A stretch of 64,000 nt of DNA from Lachnospiraceae bacterium (GCA_015057455.1 SVEH01000007.1:61411-125410), one strand, 5' to 3'; positions 8,700 to 19,669 are shown, counted from the stretch's first letter. Numbers and translations: made by a program. The notes: generated from the sequence alone by a model not told the origin.

Positions 8700-10370
8700 A
8701 TGAAGTTTAAAGAAATGGAATATGCAAGGGTTAGAATTGAAGATGTAATTAGTCAATTTGAGGAATTAATAAGTGAATTTAAAGCAGCTACAACTGCTGA
8801 GGAAGAATTTGCAGTTCATCAAAAGTATTATGAGTATGTAAAAGACTTTGATACTATGACTACAATTGCTTCTATAAGAAATAGTATTAATACAGCGGAT
8901 GAGTTTTATGATGAAGAAATGAAATACTACAGAGAGAACATACCACTAGCTCAAGATAAGATGCAAGAATATAGTATGTTAGTATTTAACTCAAAGAATA
9001 GAGATTATTTAGAAGATAAGTTAGGCAAAGTTGCCTTTAAGAATATAGAGTTGGATTTAAAGTCATTTAATGAAAAAATGATTCCTTTTATGCAAGAGGA
9101 AGGAAAACTTGTTCAACAGTATGATAAGTTAATTGCTTCTGCAAAGATACCTTTTAAAGGTGAAGAGATTAATCTTTCAGGTTTAAGAAGATATATGGAA
9201 GATACTGATAGAGAAGTTAGAAAAGAAGCATATGAGAAATTTAGTGAATTCTTTGAAACTAATAAAGAAGAATTAGATGAAATATACGACAAGTTAGTAG
9301 ATGTAAGAACTAAACAAGGTAAGGCTCTTGGTCATGACAATTATTTACCACTTGGTTACTGCAAAATGAGAAGAAATTGTTATGATAAAGATATGTTAGA
9401 TACATTTAGAAGCCAAGTAAAGAAACATATTGTTCCTTTGGCAGAGAAACTTCACGAGAAGAGAAGACAGGTACTAGGTCTTGATAAGTTATCTTTTATA
9501 GATGAAGGAATATTCTTCAATGAAGGTAATCCTGCGCCAATAATAAACGATGATGAATTACTTGAAGCAGGAAGAAAAATGTACAATGAATTATCTACAG
9601 AAACAAGTGAATTTATGAACTTTATGTTAGATAATGAATTACTTGATTGTTATGCAAGAAAGAATAAAAAAGCTGGTGGCTATATGACTTTCTTAGCTAA
9701 CTATAAAGCACCATTTATCTTTGCCAATTTTAATAAGACTAGCGGAGATGTAGATGTAGTAACTCATGAATGTGGTCATGCATTCCAAGCATTTGTTAAT
9801 AGAGATGATGAGATACTTGAACATGGTGAGATATCTATGGAAACAGCAGAAACACATTCTATGTCAATGGAATTCTTCGCTGAGAAATGGATGGAATTAT
9901 TCTTTGGAGACAGAGCAGATGATTACAGAACAATGCATCTAATGGATGCAATTATATTTATCCCATACGGATGTATGGTAGATGAATTCCAACATATAAT
10001 ATATGAGAATCCAAATCTTACTCCAAAGGAAAGAAAAGAAGTATGGCTAAAACTTGAGTCTGAATACAGACCACATATGGATTATTCAGGAAGTAAATTC
10101 CTTGAAGAAGGTGGTTTCTGGCAGAAACAAACTCATATATATGGCTCACCTCTTTACTATATCGATTACTGTATAGCTCAATTAAATGCATTACAGTTTA
10201 AGATAAAGATGACTAAGGATTTTGATAAAGCATGGGAAGATTACATGAAAGTTTGTAAACTTAATGCAAAGAAGTTCTTTACAGAGATAATTGATGAATG
10301 TGATTTATTAAGTCCATTTGTTGATGGAAACATAGAAAAGATTGTAAAAGATCTTGAGAAGATGATTTAG
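8700..10370 (+). CDS. M3-family zinc oligoendopeptidase
   Basis: Cytoplasmic metallopeptidase that cuts short peptides. The zinc motif HECGH is at residues 356-360, followed by the third-ligand region ETAETHSMSMEFF (E384 the likely ligand). The length of 556 residues and the downstream motifs (EGGFWQKQTHIYGSPLYYID) match the M3 subgroup that is related to, but distinct from, PepF. GGAAAGGGC at 8686-8694 supports the ATG at 8700. It lies just ahead of a complete oligopeptide importer, which suggests uptake followed by intracellular hydrolysis, though the 280-base gap argues for separate transcription. Confidence 0.9.
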   Translation: MKFKEMEYARVRIEDVISQFEELISEFKAATTAEEEFAVHQKYYEYVKDFDTMTTIASIRNSINTADEFYDEEMKYYRENIPLAQDKMQEYSMLVFNSKNRDYLEDKLGKVAFKNIELDLKSFNEKMIPFMQEEGKLVQQYDKLIASAKIPFKGEEINLSGLRRYMEDTDREVRKEAYEKFSEFFETNKEELDEIYDKLVDVRTKQGKALGHDNYLPLGYCKMRRNCYDKDMLDTFRSQVKKHIVPLAEKLHEKRRQVLGLDKLSFIDEGIFFNEGNPAPIINDDELLEAGRKMYNELSTETSEFMNFMLDNELLDCYARKNKKAGGYMTFLANYKAPFIFANFNKTSGDVDVVTHECGHAFQAFVNRDDEILEHGEISMETAETHSMSMEFFAEKWMELFFGDRADDYRTMHLMDAIIFIPYGCMVDEFQHIIYENPNLTPKERKEVWLKLESEYRPHMDYSGSKFLEEGGFWQKQTHIYGSPLYYIDYCIAQLNALQFKIKMTKDFDKAWEDYMKVCKLNAKKFFTEIIDECDLLSPFVDGNIEKIVKDLEKMI

Positions 10371-10512
10371 TTTAATATATTTACAATTATAAAACTGGAA
10401 TATTTTATGAAAATTAGCACAAAACAGAATGAATGTTCGAAGAAAAAGTAAATAATTGTAAATTTATAAAAAGTAATGACAAAAAGTATCAAAATAGCAT
10501 AATATTTTCCAT

Positions 10513-10598
10513 TGTGTGAGATATAAGATTTTTATACAATAGAAAACAGTGTAAAATTAGTACTAGAATATCTTATTATAAGATGTTGCCGTAAGGCA
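10513..10598 (+). promoter_or_regulatory. Leader of the opp operon: possible promoter and two small hairpins
   Basis: TTGTGT (10513-10518) and TACAAT (10535-10540), 16 bases apart, form a plausible sigma-A promoter. Downstream are two short hairpins: ATCTTA-TTA-TAAGAT at 10570-10584 and TGCC-GTAA-GGCA at 10587-10598. Neither has a T run. The function of the hairpins is unknown. Confidence 0.4.
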
Positions 10599-10650
10599 TA
10601 GAGGTAGTTATTACTTATATAAAAGTTTAGAAATGAAAGGAAGGATCATT

Positions 10651-12957
10651 ATGAAGAGAAAGATTGTAGCATGTTTATTAGTAGCGGCTATGATGGCAGG
10701 CTCACTAGTAGGTTGTGGAAAAAAAGAAGGCGGAAGTGGTAGCAAAGGAGCTCAATCATTAGTAGTAGCATCAGCTAACTTTAGTCAAGAGTTTTCACCA
10801 TTTTTTGCTTCTTCAGCATATGATATGAATATTGTTGATTTAACACAAGTATCATTATTCGGATTAGATAGAGAAGGAGCTCTTATCAAAAATGGTATCG
10901 AAGGAGAAACAGTACCTTATAATGGAACAGACCATACTTATACAGGTATAGCTAATATGGAAATTAACAAAGGTACAGATACTACAGAATATAAAATTAA
11001 AATAAGAGATGATATTAAATTCTCTGATGGAGAAAAGTTAACTATAGATGATGTTATCTTTAGTATGTATGTATTTGCAGATCCATCATATGCAGGAAGT
11101 TCAACTTTCGCATCTCTACCAATTATTGGTTTAGAGAATTATCAATATAACTCAACTGTAACAGCTAATGTAACAGATGAAGAAATTAATAAATGGATAA
11201 GTAAAAATGTATCTACGAATACAGACTTCCAAGCAAAGATTACAGAAATTATGACAAAAGTGTTAGAGGCAGAATTTGCTGATTGTCAATTTGTTATGGA
11301 ATCAGAACAAAACAAAAAAGATTATGCTTCATATATAGGAACAGCAAAATCACCAGTAGAGATTATGGTAAATAATTTAGGACAGAAGAAGTTAGATGCA
11401 GCTACATTAACAGATGAGAATATAGTTGCAGAAGTACTTAAATTATACGGTTCAGATTATAAGAAATTATCAAAATCACTTGTTATGCAAGGTGATGGAA
11501 CAGATACATTATTTGACGCAGATGTTGCTAATGTAGCAAAGACAATGTTACTTGAAGAAAAAGTAGCATCAGGTGAAGGAAAAGAAGTTCCTAACATCGA
11601 AGGTATTAAGAAAATAAGTGATACAGAAATGACAATAACTACTGAAGGTTTTGATGTAACTTCAGAATTAAAACTTTCTATAGCAGTTGCACCATTACAC
11701 TATTATGGTAGTGATGCAGAATATGATTATGATAATAATAAGTTTGGTTTCACAAGAGGTGACTTAGAGAAAGTTAAAGAGAAAACTAATAATCCACTTG
11801 GAGCTGGACCATATGTATACAAGAAATATGAGAACAAAATTGTTTATCTAGAAGCAAATGAGCATTATTATAAGGGTGCACCAAAGATTAAGAAGATTCA
11901 ATATAAAGAAACTCAAGATACAGATAATATCCCAGGTGTACAAAGTGGTACAATTGATGCAGCAGAAATTTCAGGAAGTAAGAATAACTTTGAACAAATT
12001 AAAGGTTTAAATAGTAATGGAGAAACTTCAGGAGATATTATTTATACTAATACAGTTCAATATTTAGGATATGGATATATTGGTATGACTGCAGATAATG
12101 TAAAAGTAGGTAATGATGGTGCATCAGAAGCATCTAAGTTATTTAGAAAAGGTTTAGCAACTGTAATTGCAGCATATAGAGATGTATCAATTGATTCATA
12201 TTATGGTGAGTCTGCAAGTGTTATTCAATATCCAATTTCAAACACTTCATGGGCAGCACCAAGACAATCAGATCCAGGTTATACAAATGCGTATGCAGTT
12301 GATGTAGATGGAAAACAAATTTATACAGATGGTATGAAAGCAGAAGAAAAATATGCTGCAGCAGCAAAAGCAGCTTTAGGATTCTTTGAGAAGGCTGGAT
12401 GTACAGTAAAGGATGGTAAAGTAACAGGTGCGCCAGCAGGAACAACACTTAAGGTTGAAGCATTAATTGGTGCAGGCGGTAAGAGTGATCACCCATCATT
12501 TGGTGTATTAACAGATTCTAAAGAAGCATTAAAGAAACTTGGAATAGAATTAATTATTACAGACTTAGCAGACCCAGGAACATTATTTGATAAGATGAAC
12601 AATGGTCAAGCAGAAATATTTGTTGCAGCATGGGGAGCATCATCAGATCCAGATATGTACCAAGTATATCATAGTTCAATGGCTGATGGAAAAGGTTCAA
12701 ATAACTATCAGATAAAGGATAAAGAGCTTGATAAATTAATAATGAAGGCTAGAATATCTGATAATAAAGAGTATAGAAAAGCAACTTATAAGAAATGTTT
12801 AGATATAATTATGGACTGGGGTGTTGAAATTCCTATCTATCAAAGAGAAGATGCAACAATCTTTAGTTCAGAGAGAGTAAATACTGAAACATTAGCAAAA
12901 GATATTACATCATTCTATTCATGGAAGAATGAAATCGAAAAATTAGAAATGAAGTAG
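10651..12957 (+). CDS. oppA: Oligopeptide ABC transporter, substrate-binding lipoprotein (OppA-like)
   Basis: Extracellular solute-binding lipoprotein of the SBP family 5 that captures peptides for the importer encoded next. A signal peptide (MKRKIVACLLVAAMMAGSL) ends in the lipobox LVGC with the lipidated cysteine at residue 22. The body has family marks such as YKIKIRDDIKFSDGEKLTIDD and a long mature domain. At 768 residues it is longer than the usual 540-600, with an extra stretch around residues 160-330 inside the binding domain. The ATG at 10651 is chosen over one at 10633 because GAAAGGAAGG at 10635-10644 fits and the signal peptide begins there. First gene of the opp operon. Confidence 0.9.
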   Translation: MKRKIVACLLVAAMMAGSLVGCGKKEGGSGSKGAQSLVVASANFSQEFSPFFASSAYDMNIVDLTQVSLFGLDREGALIKNGIEGETVPYNGTDHTYTGIANMEINKGTDTTEYKIKIRDDIKFSDGEKLTIDDVIFSMYVFADPSYAGSSTFASLPIIGLENYQYNSTVTANVTDEEINKWISKNVSTNTDFQAKITEIMTKVLEAEFADCQFVMESEQNKKDYASYIGTAKSPVEIMVNNLGQKKLDAATLTDENIVAEVLKLYGSDYKKLSKSLVMQGDGTDTLFDADVANVAKTMLLEEKVASGEGKEVPNIEGIKKISDTEMTITTEGFDVTSELKLSIAVAPLHYYGSDAEYDYDNNKFGFTRGDLEKVKEKTNNPLGAGPYVYKKYENKIVYLEANEHYYKGAPKIKKIQYKETQDTDNIPGVQSGTIDAAEISGSKNNFEQIKGLNSNGETSGDIIYTNTVQYLGYGYIGMTADNVKVGNDGASEASKLFRKGLATVIAAYRDVSIDSYYGESASVIQYPISNTSWAAPRQSDPGYTNAYAVDVDGKQIYTDGMKAEEKYAAAAKAALGFFEKAGCTVKDGKVTGAPAGTTLKVEALIGAGGKSDHPSFGVLTDSKEALKKLGIELIITDLADPGTLFDKMNNGQAEIFVAAWGASSDPDMYQVYHSSMADGKGSNNYQIKDKELDKLIMKARISDNKEYRKATYKKCLDIIMDWGVEIPIYQREDATIFSSERVNTETLAKDITSFYSWKNEIEKLEMK

Positions 12958-12967
12958 GTGGAGAACA

Positions 12968-13957
12968 TTGAGAAAATTTATTATTAAGAGGTTATTACTT
13001 AGTATTTTAATATTATTCCTTGCCTCTATAATATTCTATGGAGTATTAAACAATATGCCTTCTGACTTTTTTGAAGTTAAGGCAATAGAGATGACAAAGA
13101 AGCCAGGAAATAAATTAACTAAAGAAGAATGGGTAAAGAAACTTGAAAAAGAGTACGGTAAGGACCCTAATCTTGTAAGAGGTTATTGTACATGGATGAA
13201 AAAAGCACTAACATTAGAGTTTGGTGAATCATGGCATTGGAATGTTGACGTTTTAGAGAAATTTAAAGACGTTATAGGTAATTCATTCTTTTTAGCTCTT
13301 GCAGCTTTTATATTGCAAACTATAATAGCGATACCGCTTGGAATACTTGCAGCACGTAAACAGTATAGTAAAACAGACTATGCTGTTACGGTGTTTGCAT
13401 TAATAGGTATATCAATTCCAGGATTCTTCTTCGCTACAATATTAAAATATATATTGTCAGTAAAGTTAGGATGGTTGGATTTGTATGGTGCAGTAGGTAG
13501 ATTCCATGATGATTATAATTTCTGGGGACAAATGTGGGATACATTCTTACATTATTTAATGCCTATACTAACACTTACAGTAACAGGTATTGGTAGCTTA
13601 ATGCGTTATACAAGAACAAATATGTTAGAAGTGTTAAATTCTGACTATATTCGTACAGCTAGAGCAAAAGGACTTCCAGAAAAAACAGTAATTAATAAAC
13701 ATGCATTTAGAAATACGCTTATTCCACTTGTTACAATATTAGGTGGATCATTGCCAGGTTTATTTGGTGGAGCTATGATTACTGAAACAATATTCCAAAT
13801 TCCAGGGATAGGATATACGTCATATCAATCAATAATAAAAGGTGATATACCATTTGCGATGTTTTATTTAATGTTCTCTGCAATACTTATATTGGTGAGC
13901 ACATTTATAACAGATATATTATATGCGGTAGTTGACCCTAGAGTAAGAGTACAGTAG
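12968..13957 (+). CDS. oppB: Oligopeptide ABC transporter permease (OppB-like)
   Basis: First inner-membrane permease of the importer. The N-terminal membrane segment (LLLSILILFLASIIFYGVL) is followed by an extracellular loop. The EAA motif that contacts the ATPases appears as YIRTARAKGLPEKTVINKHA near residue 225. The end, DILYAVVDPRVRV, is the standard OppB/DppB terminus. It starts with TTG at 12968 with AGGTGGAG at 12954-12961, 11 bases after oppA stops. At 329 residues its length is normal. Confidence 0.93.
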   Translation: MRKFIIKRLLLSILILFLASIIFYGVLNNMPSDFFEVKAIEMTKKPGNKLTKEEWVKKLEKEYGKDPNLVRGYCTWMKKALTLEFGESWHWNVDVLEKFKDVIGNSFFLALAAFILQTIIAIPLGILAARKQYSKTDYAVTVFALIGISIPGFFFATILKYILSVKLGWLDLYGAVGRFHDDYNFWGQMWDTFLHYLMPILTLTVTGIGSLMRYTRTNMLEVLNSDYIRTARAKGLPEKTVINKHAFRNTLIPLVTILGGSLPGLFGGAMITETIFQIPGIGYTSYQSIIKGDIPFAMFYLMFSAILILVSTFITDILYAVVDPRVRVQ

Positions 13958-13973
13958 AAGGAGAGTGTTATAA

Positions 13974-15683
13974 GTGAATAAGGAAAATATTAATGAAAAT
14001 AATGACTCTCTTGATAGCTTAGAGAGGGTTAAAACACTATCACCAACAGCAATGATAGTGAAGAGATTTTTTAGAAATAAGTTAGCTATAGTAGGATTAG
14101 CAATTATTATATTTATGTTTTTATTTTCATTCGTAGGTGGATTAATAAGTCCTTATGGACAAGCACAAGTTTTTAGAAAAACAGAAGTACAAGCTAAAGA
14201 CTATGCAGGTGCAGCTATAAATGAAGATATGAATATTATGATAAAAGATGGCTATGACTATGTATTATCAGATATAAATATGGCAATACTTGATTATCAA
14301 ATAAGCAATGAGTTACCAGAAGTAGGTGATAAATTATTATTTGTTGAAGCAAGTGATGAAAGTATCTATCATGTTAGTGAAACAACAAAGGTAGGAACAA
14401 TAAAGAATAAAACACTAAGAGTAGATGCAGGTGTTAAATCAGCAGATAACATAGAAAAAGAATACAAAAAAACTTTAAAAGAAGAAAAAAATGTATTTAA
14501 TGTTAATGCTGTAAAGTATGGATTTACAGAAGATACTTTGTATAAGTTAGAAGAAGTTGCAATAGCATCATATATGATATATAACGCATATAATGAAGCT
14601 GATGTAATTGATTATTCATTTAGAAATGCAGCAGAGACTGTTGTGGCAGAAGGTGCAACAAGTTTTGTATCTAATGGTGTTAATTATGAAGTAGAATATA
14701 AAGATGGTAATGAAATAGTTGTATTCTATAAGTTGGATAATGGAAGCAGAACAGAATATGCTATGGCTTCAAAATATACAATAAGTGCAATAACAAAAGA
14801 ATTCTTAAGTATGGAATTTAAATATGATGTTATTGAAGCTATTAATGGTGGAGTTAAAGAATTTAAGTCTGTTGATGCACAAGGAAAAGAAACAACATAT
14901 AAGTTAGATTCTAACAATGGACAACATGTTATAAAGAGAGATAAAATAACAGAAGTTAATGATGATAATGCGCCACCATCTAAAGAACACTGGTTAGGAA
15001 CAGATGGAAGCGGTATGGACTTACTTACAAGACTTATGTACGGTGGACGTATATCTCTTATTATAGGTTTTGTAGTTGTGGCACTTGAAATGATAATTGG
15101 TGTTACATTAGGTGGTCTTGCAGGTTTCTTTGGCAAGTGGGTTGATATAATAATTATGCGTATTGTTGAGTTATTTAACTGTATACCAACTATGCCATTG
15201 TTTATCATAATAGGTTCTATATTAGATGCTAATAAAGTAGAATCAACAGAAAGAATGGTTGCATTAGCAATACTTCTTGCGGCATTCTATTGGACAGGTA
15301 TAGCAAGAATGGTTCGTGGACAAATTCTTTCACTTAGAGAACAAGAATTTATGGTAGCTACAGAAGCTATGGGTATAAGAACAAGCAAGAGAATATTTAA
15401 GCATTTAGTGCCTAATGTTCTTCCACAGTTAATAGTTATTGCAACAATGGATTTAGGTGGAATTATTCTTACAGAAGCTTCACTTAGTTTCTTAGGACTA
15501 GGAATGAAGTTCCCACATGCATCATGGGGTGCAATAATAAATGCTGTACAGGATTTAGAAGTAATGAAAAACTATTGGTGGATATGGATTCCAGCAGGTG
15601 TATGTATTTTCTTAACAGTACTTGCATTTAACTTTATAGGTGATGGATTAAGAGACGCATTTGATCCTAAAATGAAAAGGTAG
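13974..15683 (+). CDS. oppC: Oligopeptide ABC transporter permease with large inserted domain (OppC-like)
   Basis: Second permease. Membrane segment 1 (AIVGLAIIIFMFLFSFVGGLI) is at about residues 37-57. The permease core resumes at PPSKEHWLGTDGSGMDLLTR (near residue 334) with the EAA motif EFMVATEAMGIRTSKRIFKH and the typical end GDGLRDAFDPKMKR. Between them lies an insertion of about 270 residues, acidic and lysine-rich, which should face outside. OppC is normally about 300 residues; this one has 569. The GTG start at 13974 has AAGGAGAG at 13959-13966. No frameshift is visible, so the insertion is real coding sequence. Confidence 0.92.
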   Translation: MNKENINENNDSLDSLERVKTLSPTAMIVKRFFRNKLAIVGLAIIIFMFLFSFVGGLISPYGQAQVFRKTEVQAKDYAGAAINEDMNIMIKDGYDYVLSDINMAILDYQISNELPEVGDKLLFVEASDESIYHVSETTKVGTIKNKTLRVDAGVKSADNIEKEYKKTLKEEKNVFNVNAVKYGFTEDTLYKLEEVAIASYMIYNAYNEADVIDYSFRNAAETVVAEGATSFVSNGVNYEVEYKDGNEIVVFYKLDNGSRTEYAMASKYTISAITKEFLSMEFKYDVIEAINGGVKEFKSVDAQGKETTYKLDSNNGQHVIKRDKITEVNDDNAPPSKEHWLGTDGSGMDLLTRLMYGGRISLIIGFVVVALEMIIGVTLGGLAGFFGKWVDIIIMRIVELFNCIPTMPLFIIIGSILDANKVESTERMVALAILLAAFYWTGIARMVRGQILSLREQEFMVATEAMGIRTSKRIFKHLVPNVLPQLIVIATMDLGGIILTEASLSFLGLGMKFPHASWGAIINAVQDLEVMKNYWWIWIPAGVCIFLTVLAFNFIGDGLRDAFDPKMKR

Positions 15684-15693
15684 GTGAATACAT

Positions 15694-16848
15694 TTGAAGA
15701 AGACAGATAAGAAAAAGGGTAATTATCTTTCAATGAAAGATTCTAATAGAATTGCAAAGGAAAATAGAAAGATAACAAGAGAGCTTGAGAAGAAAAGAAC
15801 TAGAAAGAATATACCAGAAGAAGAATATGTGACAGAAATGAAAAATCCTGAGAATATCGTGGAATTTGATAATGTACACACTTATTTCTATACAGATGCA
15901 GGTGTTGCAAAAGCTGTTAATGGTGTTTCATTTGGTATATCAAAAGGTAAAACAATTGGAATCGTTGGAGAATCAGGATGTGGTAAGTCAGTAACAAGTT
16001 TATCACTTATGCAATTATTACAAAGACCTTCAGGTCAAGTTGTGGAAGGTGCTATTAGATTTGATACTGGTGAGCAAGTGATTGATGTTACTAAGATTCC
16101 ATTAGATAAAATGTGTGATATAAGAGGAAATCAACTTTCAATGATTTTCCAAGAACCTATGACAACATTAAATCCAGTATTTAAAATAGGTGAACAAATA
16201 GATGAAGTTATAGCTCTTCATAAAAAAGATATGACTAAAGAAGAAGTAAAAGCAAGAAGTATCGAGTTACTTGATATGGTAGGAATGATTGATCCAGAGG
16301 GAGTTTATAGAAAATATCCTCATGAGTTATCAGGTGGTATGAGACAAAGAGTTGTTATCGCAATGTCACTTGCATGCGATCCTAAGTTAATTATTGCTGA
16401 TGAGCCTACTACAGCTCTTGACGTTACTATTCAAGCTCAAATCTTAGATATGTTAAGAGAATTAAAAGAAAGAATTAATAGTAGTATTATGTTAATTACA
16501 CATGATTTAGGTGTTGTTTATGATATGGCTGATTATGTAGTAGTTATGTACGCTGGTAAGGTAATAGAAAAAGGTACAAGAGATGAGATATTCAATAATC
16601 CATGTCACCCATATACAATAGGACTTATGAAGTCTAAACCAGTATTAGGTAAGAAGATTGATAGATTATTTAATATTCCAGGTAATGTACCAAACCCAAT
16701 TAACATGCCAGATTATTGTTACTTTAAGGATAGATGTGATAAATGTACAAAAGAATGTGATGGAACATATCCAGGTGAAGTATATTTAAGCCCTACTCAT
16801 ATGGTGACTTGTTATAACATTCCATCCGAGCAAGGAGGGGATCTATAA
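15694..16848 (+). CDS. oppD: Oligopeptide ABC transporter ATP-binding protein (OppD-like)
   Basis: Cytoplasmic ATPase of the peptide importer. Walker A GESGCGKS, signature LSGGMRQR and Walker [13 protein letters not shown] are all intact. The C-terminal oligopeptide-binding extension has PYTIGLMKS and a cysteine set ([14 protein letters not shown]) that is typical of OppD/OppF and may bind an iron-sulfur cluster. There is an extra basic N-terminal tail of about 50 residues before the ATPase fold. The TTG start at 15694 with TAGGTGAA upstream fits the spacing. The stop codon shares one base with the oppF start. Confidence 0.94.
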   Translation: MKKTDKKKGNYLSMKDSNRIAKENRKITRELEKKRTRKNIPEEEYVTEMKNPENIVEFDNVHTYFYTDAGVAKAVNGVSFGISKGKTIGIVGESGCGKSVTSLSLMQLLQRPSGQVVEGAIRFDTGEQVIDVTKIPLDKMCDIRGNQLSMIFQEPMTTLNPVFKIGEQIDEVIALHKKDMTKEEVKARSIELLDMVGMIDPEGVYRKYPHELSGGMRQRVVIAMSLACDPKLIIADEPTTALDVTIQAQILDMLRELKERINSSIMLITHDLGVVYDMADYVVVMYAGKVIEKGTRDEIFNNPCHPYTIGLMKSKPVLGKKIDRLFNIPGNVPNPINMPDYCYFKDRCDKCTKECDGTYPGEVYLSPTHMVTCYNIPSEQGGDL

Positions 16849-17654
16849 TGGCAGATAAGAAAATTGATTATATTTTAGAAGTTAACGATTTAGAAAAGGC
16901 ATACCCTGTTAGAGGAGCTTTAGGAAACGTTATAGGTGAGAACAAAGCTGTTAAGGGTGTTAGCTTTAAAATAGAAAGAGGTAAAACACTTGGTCTTGTT
17001 GGAGAATCAGGATGTGGTAAATCTACAACAGGAAGAAGTATACTTAGACTTATAGAAAAAACAGGTGGAGAAGTATTATTTAACGGTGAAGATGTATATT
17101 CTTTTAAGGGAAAGAAAAAAAGAGAGTTACGTACAAAGATGCAAATAATATTCCAAGATCCATATTCATCATTATCCCCAAGACTTCCAGTTTCAGAGAT
17201 AATTGGTGAGGCTGTTAAGGAACATAAAATTGTTCCTATGAATGAAGTAGATGCTTATGTTGAGAAAATAATGAAACAATGTGGACTTCAACCATTCCAT
17301 AAGGATAGATATCCACATGAGTTCTCAGGTGGTCAAAGACAAAGAATCTGTATAGCAAGAGCGCTTGCTGTTAATCCTGAATTTATCGTATGTGATGAGC
17401 CAGTTTCAGCACTAGATGTTTCAATTCAGGCACAGATTATTAACTTGTTAAAAGACTTACAAGAAGAATATAATTTAACATATTTATTTATTTCACATGA
17501 CTTGTCAGTTGTTGAACATATATCAGATGACGTGGCAGTTATGTATAAAGGTGAGATTGTTGAAATGAATTCAAAAGAAGAAATATTTAATAATCCGCAA
17601 CAACAATATACTAAGGACTTGCTTGCAGCAATTCCTGGTAAATATCAAGGATAG
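16848..17654 (+). CDS. oppF: Oligopeptide ABC transporter ATP-binding protein (OppF-like)
   Basis: Second ATPase, pairing with OppD. Walker [13 protein letters not shown], signature FSGGQRQR and Walker [15 protein letters not shown] are complete, with the switch histidine in [11 protein letters not shown]. At 268 residues it is shorter than many OppF proteins because the C-terminal cysteine extension is missing. It starts on the ATG that overlaps the oppD stop (TAATG), indicating translational coupling, with AAGGAGG at 16831-16837. Last gene of the operon before a strong terminator. Confidence 0.93.
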   Translation: MADKKIDYILEVNDLEKAYPVRGALGNVIGENKAVKGVSFKIERGKTLGLVGESGCGKSTTGRSILRLIEKTGGEVLFNGEDVYSFKGKKKRELRTKMQIIFQDPYSSLSPRLPVSEIIGEAVKEHKIVPMNEVDAYVEKIMKQCGLQPFHKDRYPHEFSGGQRQRICIARALAVNPEFIVCDEPVSALDVSIQAQIINLLKDLQEEYNLTYLFISHDLSVVEHISDDVAVMYKGEIVEMNSKEEIFNNPQQQYTKDLLAAIPGKYQG

Positions 17655-17691
17655 TGATAATGATATAATAATAAATTTACTCAATGAAAAG

Positions 17692-17723
17692 AGACCTTCG
17701 TCATTTGGCGAAGGTCTTTTTTT
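17692..17723 (+). terminator. Intrinsic terminator of the opp operon
   Basis: A 9-bp perfect stem AGACCTTCG/CGAAGGTCT (17692-17700 with 17709-17717) with an 8-base loop, followed by T6. It lies 37 bases after oppF. Confidence 0.9.
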
Positions 17724-17905
17724 CATATTTTAATGTAAACATACGTCTAAAATATTTACATCTTATATTACTTAAGTTAAAATAGTCAAGGATTTATGTA
17801 TTATGATAGTATTTTGTATAGTATAAAGTATCATTAAATATTGGTAGTAATAATTAGAAAAAGTAAGATTAAAACTAAAATAATTTTAAAGATAAGGTGA
17901 GGTAT

Positions 17906-19669
17906 ATGAAGGAAGACAAAAAGTATAGCAATATTGAATTATTTAAAAGATTTTTACCATACTTTAGTAAGTACAAAAGAATTCTTATATTAGATTTATT
18001 TTGTGCAGGCTTAACAACTGTATGTGAACTTATATTGCCACTTATTATGAGGTATGTAACTAATGTTGGTATTCAAGATGGAGTTAGCTTAACTCTTAAG
18101 AGTATTATTGCCATGGGTGCAATGTATTTTGGGCTTAGAATTGTAGATTGTTTCGCTAGTTTTTATATGGCTGATCAGGGCCATGTAATGGGAGCTAGAA
18201 TAGAAACTGATATGAGAAGAGATGCATATGAACATCTTCAAAAGTTGTCTAATACATATTACAACAATACAAAAGTTGGGCAGATTATGGGAAGAATTAC
18301 TAACGATTTATTTGATGTAACAGAGTTTGCTCATCATTGTCCAGAGGAGTTTTTTATTGCAGGAATCAAGGGACTTATTTCATTTATTGTATTAATTAGA
18401 ATTAATGTATTACTTACATTGGTTTTATTTGCCACAGTTCCAGTTATGCTAGTTGTGTGTAAAGTTGTAAAGAAGAAAATGAGAGCAGCATTTAGACAAC
18501 AACGTATCCAGATTGGTGAATTAAATGCACGTATAGAGGATAGTTTGCTTGGACAATCGGTAGTTAAAGCATTTACAAATGAAGATATAGAGAAGGAAAA
18601 GTTTGAGAAAGATAATGTAGAGTTTTTAGGTATTAAAAAGAAAACATATAAATATATGGCTGCATTCCATACTACAGTGAAACTTTTTGATGGAATTATG
18701 TATGTCTTAGTTATTGTTTTAGGTGGGCTTTTAGTAATAAATAAAAATATTACACCAGGTGATTTAGTTGCTTATTTGTTATATGTATCTACTCTTATTA
18801 CGACTATTAGACGTATTATTGAATTTACAGAGCAATTTGAGAGAGGTATGACAGGAATAGAGAGATTTGTAGAAATTATTGATGCTGATATAGAGATATT
18901 TGATGAGGAAGATGCAAAGGAACTTACAGATATAGAAGGGCATATATCGTTTGAAGATGTGGCATTTGAGTATCCAGATGATCATAATAAAGTATTTCAT
19001 GATTTGAATTTATCTATAAAAGCAGGTGAGAAAGTAGCTATTGTTGGACCTTCAGGTGGTGGTAAGACAACATTGTGTAATTTAATACCAAGATTTTTTG
19101 ATGTAGATAAAGGTAAGATTAGAGTAGATGGTAATAACATAAAAGAATATACATTAAAAAGTTTAAGAAAAGCCATTGGTATAGTACAGCAAGATGTATA
19201 TTTATTTTCAGGAACAATAAAAGAAAATATTGCTTATGGTAGAAGTGATGCAACAATGGAAGATATAATTGAGGCGGCAAAAAAAGCAGGTGCTCACGAA
19301 TTTATAGAGGAATTAAAAGATGGCTATGATACATATGTTGGTGAAAGAGGAGTTAAGCTTTCTGGAGGTCAGAAACAACGTATTAGTATAGCTAGAGTAT
19401 TTTTAAAGAATCCACCTATTATTATATTAGATGAGGCTACTTCTGCATTAGATAATGAAAGTGAATATTTGGTAGCAAAGTCATTGGCTAGATTATCAGA
19501 AGGAAGAACAACACTTACCATAGCACATAGATTATCAACTATACGCAATTCAGATAGAATTCTCGTACTTACTGATGAAGGAATTATGGAAGAAGGTAAT
19601 CATGATGAGCTTCTTAGTTTAAAGGGTATGTACTATAATTTATATCAAACAGCAAATGCTATGAAATAG
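17906..19669 (+). CDS. ABC exporter, fused membrane and ATPase domains (MsbA/MdlB-like)
   Basis: Half-transporter of 587 residues with an N-terminal six-helix exporter domain (about 1-320) and a C-terminal ATPase. Walker A is GPSGGGKTT, the signature LSGGQKQR and Walker B IIILDEATSALD; the H-loop is AHRLSTI. The substrate cannot be told from the sequence (lipid or drug export are common). The start at ATG 17906 follows AAGGTGAGG; a GTG at 17899 in the same frame is less likely. It is a single gene with its own upstream region after the opp terminator, so probably a homodimer. Confidence 0.9.
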   Translation: MKEDKKYSNIELFKRFLPYFSKYKRILILDLFCAGLTTVCELILPLIMRYVTNVGIQDGVSLTLKSIIAMGAMYFGLRIVDCFASFYMADQGHVMGARIETDMRRDAYEHLQKLSNTYYNNTKVGQIMGRITNDLFDVTEFAHHCPEEFFIAGIKGLISFIVLIRINVLLTLVLFATVPVMLVVCKVVKKKMRAAFRQQRIQIGELNARIEDSLLGQSVVKAFTNEDIEKEKFEKDNVEFLGIKKKTYKYMAAFHTTVKLFDGIMYVLVIVLGGLLVINKNITPGDLVAYLLYVSTLITTIRRIIEFTEQFERGMTGIERFVEIIDADIEIFDEEDAKELTDIEGHISFEDVAFEYPDDHNKVFHDLNLSIKAGEKVAIVGPSGGGKTTLCNLIPRFFDVDKGKIRVDGNNIKEYTLKSLRKAIGIVQQDVYLFSGTIKENIAYGRSDATMEDIIEAAKKAGAHEFIEELKDGYDTYVGERGVKLSGGQKQRISIARVFLKNPPIIILDEATSALDNESEYLVAKSLARLSEGRTTLTIAHRLSTIRNSDRILVLTDEGIMEEGNHDELLSLKGMYYNLYQTANAMK

